In this document: positions 49,798 to 53,273 of the stretch, one piece after another
How positions within the stretch are numbered: the stretch's first letter is position 1
Layout of the letters: every line of letters begins with the position of its first letter
Origin: Fragilaria crotonensis
Lineage: Eukaryota > Bacillariophyta > Fragilariophyceae > Fragilariales > Fragilariaceae
NCBI GenBank assembly: GCA_022925895.1
Contig: JAKSYS010000432.1
Span: 1 to 53,273 of the forward strand
Direction of reading: 5' to 3'
Length of the DNA stretch: 53,273 bases
The notes under the pieces: model-generated
The model's database searches: none
What the model saw: only the letters and a program-made list of their open reading frames with translations
Told to the model about the DNA's origin: nothing
Made by a program: the position numbers and the translations under genes

Positions 49798-51531
49798 GAA
49801 CTGCGATATCCTACTCGCAAATCTGTTGCATTTTTAGAAACATGGTGAGATACTCTCAGGCTACAACTTAAGAATTGTTAACCCGCTTTTTTTAGTGTCG
49901 CACGCGGAGCTTTCTAATCATTGCTTATTTAACGGACGATTACCGGTCCACACGCTACACACTGGACAAAGACTTGATCAAAAGACAACATACCAAACCC
50001 AATCAATCTGGCGTAGTCACGTCGTATTCCTATTTCCGATGAATAGTACAGTACTGAGTATGTCATATGACTGGACGTCGTACTGTCCGCATATACTACC
50101 ATACTATGTACAGTACTCTGGACTCTGGACAGTGGACAGTAGACATTACGGCATCGGCACAATGGCAATGCGACGTCACGATTGATGTCATTTCAGCCAT
50201 GTCTATAATCCATAGGCAGCTGGGACTTGGTTGCAGCAAGAAGATAACTTTAGCAAGATATGTAGCCCTCAGATATGATAAGTTTGCCAATTAATAAGTC
50301 GAAGTAATTTATCGAGGATGCAAAGCCTTCTTCTTGTACATTTAGCACCAGCAAGCATTGTAATCCCTATACAATTGATGCCTAGCTCTTTGAATGTCAT
50401 GCCATTGTCATGTCAAACCCAAGAGTACAAGCTTTGATCGTTTGCTGGAAAGACACCACAGAGAAACTAGCTAGGACAGGTTGCTCGACAAGATTGTTGC
50501 ACCATTACCCAAGACAATAGACCACCAGCAGTTTCTACTAGCAAAACAACAACAACAATCTTTATAAAACTATTATGCAATCAGGAATGGCCAATCAACT
50601 TAATTGGCTTGCCAATGGTCTCTTTGTAATCAAGTGGGTACATGACGACAGCTGAAACATTACTTTCACAGCTATTGTGAGGCACCAGGAACACAGAACA
50701 CAGACACCAATGGCTGATTCTAGGGCTGAGCAGGGCCATTAGGTTGTTAATGGTGATGATTTGTGCAATGGTAAGTTGCTAACCTTTGTTCACATCTGTG
50801 AAGAGGGCATGGAGTTTAATCATGTGGGAAGCTATTTTACTCAAGCCAAACCCTGTAAGTGCATATCCTCATCCTTTGATCCCTACATTGCTGGGTGGGC
50901 ACCAGGACGAGCCAAGGTTGGTTAGTAGCTACCTAGTACTTAGCTCTTGTTGAGAAATATTCCATAAGAGGTTAGCCTGTGTAATTTGCTCACATTTTTT
51001 CAGGTTGCTGATTGTCCCTTGGCAAGTTCCAATTTAGACAAAACTTTATGAATTTTGCTGCTGCAGTAATTCCTCAAATGCTTGCCACTCCCAGCACGGT
51101 CATAAACACAAGTCTAGAACTTCTTGAAGAAGATGTTACAGCTCATGAAATGATGGAGATCTTCATTACATTCTGAATTCTGAGGCAATGGGAAGCATGC
51201 AATTTGCCCCACAACTTTTGTTTGATTGAGTTATTGGTGCGATTCTGCAATACCGGAAGGAACTTCAGGCTGCTTATACTAGTAAAATGCACCACTGCCA
51301 AGTAATACAGTAGCGTAGAGATGTCTCAGTTCTATGTACTCTACCGGTAGCTACCGTAGTACCTGATGGTACACTCTAGAACTGCAAGCGTGTAGTAGTA
51401 CGTGTGTTAAAAAAAGGCGAACTCCAACTCAACTCATCCGTCTGTCCATCGTCCATTGATTTGGATCTCTCACCGGGTCTTTTTCTCATCGGATCAGACG
51501 ATGAGGAAACCTCTGCCATTCGCATGCCAAG
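49798..51531. other. Intergenic, possible degraded element remnants
   Basis: 50030-50150 contains GTAC and palindromic words (ACAGTACTGAGTATG, GGACAGTGGACAGTAGAC). Around 51040-51175 a short frame reads FAAAVIPQMLATPSTVINTS and LELLEEDVTAHEMMEIFITF, which looks protein-like but is isolated, so it is perhaps an old gene fragment. 51270-51410 has CTACCGGTAGCTACCGTAGTACC. No complete gene is seen. Confidence 0.35.
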
Positions 51532-52591
51532 ATGAACAACAACGCTACTTCAGCATCTGCAGACCCATCCATGGCTCACGCCGAGACTTCGCTAAGTTCG
51601 GATGAATGCTCCAAGAGCGTTGCTGTCGTATCCGAGTCAAAGGGACAAGAGAAAAAAAAGGACGCGAGGATTCCAGATATAGGTGCACCTTTAGCTGAGC
51701 TTGGTGTCGTTAATGAACCTCCACCGAAATCAGTGGATTCCATAAACGTAGTTGGGAGGAAGTCGCCATCTCCGTCTTCATCGCCTTTGATAGCAGCTGC
51801 TATTGGTAAACCTTTCGCTAGCATTTCACAAAAACCGAGCACGAACGCATCGACTGCAGCATCACCGCTGCAGCAGCAGCCTGTGCCGAAGAAACGAAAA
51901 CAAACCCAGCATTGTTAGCCGACGCGCACGTTGTGCAGATAACTCACGATGTTCTTGGTTTGTTGCAGTTGTACGGACCACTCTCGAAAGCTCAGTTGGA
52001 ATACAATCTTCCACCATGTCGTCGATCGCTGCAGGATATTCTTGAGTTACTAGTCGCTTCAGGGGTGGTGCGAATTGTAGACAATGGCGTGGGCTCTTCA
52101 GAACTACTGTATAGTACCTTTCAACCACTCGGCATGATGTCATCTTGCCGCAACAAGTGTTGCCCGCCTTGGAATCGGCTCATGCAGAGTACCGAGCTTC
52201 CTTGAAACGAGGTGACTTATTGAAGGAGTACCTGAAAAATTATTCGCCATCTTCGCCTACTCCACGCGCCCCTGCAAAACTCTTGATGGAATTTCCAGAT
52301 ACTCGCAACGATCCCGTCTACGTTGCTGCCATGCGGAACGTAGGAGTTGTTGATGCACAACACAGCGCCAGCAAGTCGTCTCGGAAATAGAGTGTGATTC
52401 CCGATGTCCTTTCTGCCCATGAAGCTTATTTCGAACACGTTTTGTTCATGAACTGTAAGAGACTCCCATTACCAGCGACTGAATCAGTGTCGGAAGGGCC
52501 TCCACTTAATCGAGACACCGATCAGTTTCGTTTTCGAGGTCCCAGCGGATGGTCATCGCAATCCAGGAAGCGATTGGTAACAAATTTCTGA
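51532..52591 (+). pseudogene. Frameshifted gene with a winged-helix-like segment
   Basis: The frame begins at the ATG 51532 in frame 1 (Ser/Pro-rich, ending PVPKKRKQ, a likely basic nuclear signal). Near 51900 it moves to frame 3: NPALLADAHVVQITHDVLGLL, LYGPLSKAQLEYNLPPC, LQDILELLVASGVVRIV. The helix-turn pattern and YGPLS-QLE spacing resemble a winged-helix fold. Near 52120 it moves to frame 2: DVILPQQVLPALESAHAEYR, LKEYLKNYSPSS, NDPVYVAAMRNVGVV, with a stop at 52388-52390. The frame then continues without another stop (IPDVLSAHEAYFEHVLFMNCK) to about 52591. Each shift is one base and could be decay or error. A DNA- or chromatin-associated role is only a guess. Confidence 0.5.
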
Positions 52592-53273
52592 GAGTAGACG
52601 CCTACCAATGCAAATGTAGCTCACAGGAATCGAAGCATTACCAACAGTCGTCACTATCACTGAAACTCCCATTCGAGACCCGAACTTGGAGTTGTTGCCC
52701 ATCAGTTGTTCCCAAGTCAATGGTGTGATCAGTTACATGCTTATCATGGTTTGTATTTCCTGACTGTGCCATGCCAACGAGTTCTTGTCAATCAGGAGTC
52801 CTGGGCTTGGTATTGTTATTGCATGATACAATTTTGTAACTTGGTCGTAGTTACCATTCAGTTAACAAAATGGGACACTTGGGCATCAACACTTTCAAGG
52901 ACAAGTATGTATTTCAGTAACAAGTGCTTAGGATGTCATAAACAATTCCGTACTCCCACCTGCAAGTGAGGTATTCACAATGCCTGCTCAAATGGGACCC
53001 AGTGGAGCCCCTTCCTGAGATTTACTAACATACAAAGGAAATGCCCATAAGGAACAGACGTTGAACAAAATTAGGGCAAGGATTCCAATGCCAAAGGGCT
53101 TAAAGTATGCAACCCAAAGGTCATATGATAGTTCTTCATTTGAAGTTAAGAGAGCAGTAGGTGCATCCTGCACTCCGACTAAGTCAACGGTACTTGTACC
53201 TTGTACAGTACTCCAGAAATACTTGGTACAAGTACTTGTATCGCATACTTGTTCTTGTATTCATACTTGTATT
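52592..53273. other. Intergenic to window end
   Basis: No gene is supported. A minus frame at 52988-53173 has one hydrophobic stretch (FGIGILALILFNVCSLWAFPLYV) but no ATG and may continue beyond this region as an exon. The last 80 bases are GTAC words grading into an ACTTGTATT-type repeat that runs off the end. Confidence 0.35.

Noticed and set aside
52988-53173. Single-helix membrane protein on the minus strand
   Set aside because: Begins with GTG, with no ATG in frame, and may be only part of an exon from beyond the window.

Overview
The window looks like nuclear DNA of a photosynthetic stramenopile, most likely a raphid pennate diatom (inference). Support: several genes have short spliceosomal introns (63 to 110 nt, GT-AG); a peroxiredoxin and a DUF1499-like protein start with bipartite plastid leaders; there are gametolysin-like M11 metalloproteases with P/T-rich linkers and D/E-x-GDGMCC or ShK-like tails; a bL27 mitochondrial ribosomal protein is present; and there are decayed transposon genes with diatom-like ORFs. 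The intergenic DNA is unusual, being packed with short self-complementary words built from GTAC, TACTCCGAGTA and CCAGGTACCTGG.

Layout. 1-830: one acidic single-pass membrane protein. 2.2-9.8 kb: transposon graveyard, with a frameshifted accessory ORF (+), a broken DDE-type transposase (-), a tRNA-like A/B box pair and a broken hAT-type transposase (+). 10.2-16.1 kb: a 1302-aa disordered basic protein (+) converging on a PDE12-like 2',5'-phosphodiesterase/deadenylase (-). 16.9-18.5 kb: a thylakoid-lumen DUF1499-like gene (-, one intron) head to head with mitochondrial bL27 (+). 18.7-34.1 kb: an array of secreted or membrane hydrolases, with three M11 metalloproteases (all -), one intact and one decayed SGNH hydrolase (+), a PrxQ-type peroxiredoxin (-), and a relic that fuses an M11 fragment to a PrxQ 3' end. 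36.0-37.2 kb: a frameshifted alpha/beta hydrolase. 37.2-40.6 kb: word-rich and tandem-repeat DNA. 40.6-45.8 kb: an ankyrin protein (+), the spliceosomal WD40 protein PLRG1/Prp46 (-) and, divergent from it, a PIN-like transporter (+). 46.5-48.6 kb: a 2.1-kb element with terminal inverted repeats, TA-flanked, holding a foldback and a tandem repeat. 49.2 kb: a secreted protein with three hevein-type chitin-binding domains. 51.5-52.6 kb: a broken gene with a winged-helix-like segment.

The most interesting part is the M11/SGNH/PrxQ array. The order PrxQ(-)-M11(-)-SGNH(+) can be read as a unit duplicated in tandem and then lost piecemeal. One copy kept M11 and lost SGNH, and the next kept SGNH while its M11 was fused by deletion to a PrxQ tail. 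The three surviving proteases all have an intron inside the coding region of the zinc-binding motif, but at three different positions, and they carry three different C-terminal architectures. Together with the chitin-binding protein they suggest secreted functions in wall or matrix remodelling (inference).

Limits: no similarity search was run, and family names rest on motif recognition. Several genes contain frameshifts that could be true decay or sequence errors. Many apparent ORFs in the word-rich DNA are probably not genes.
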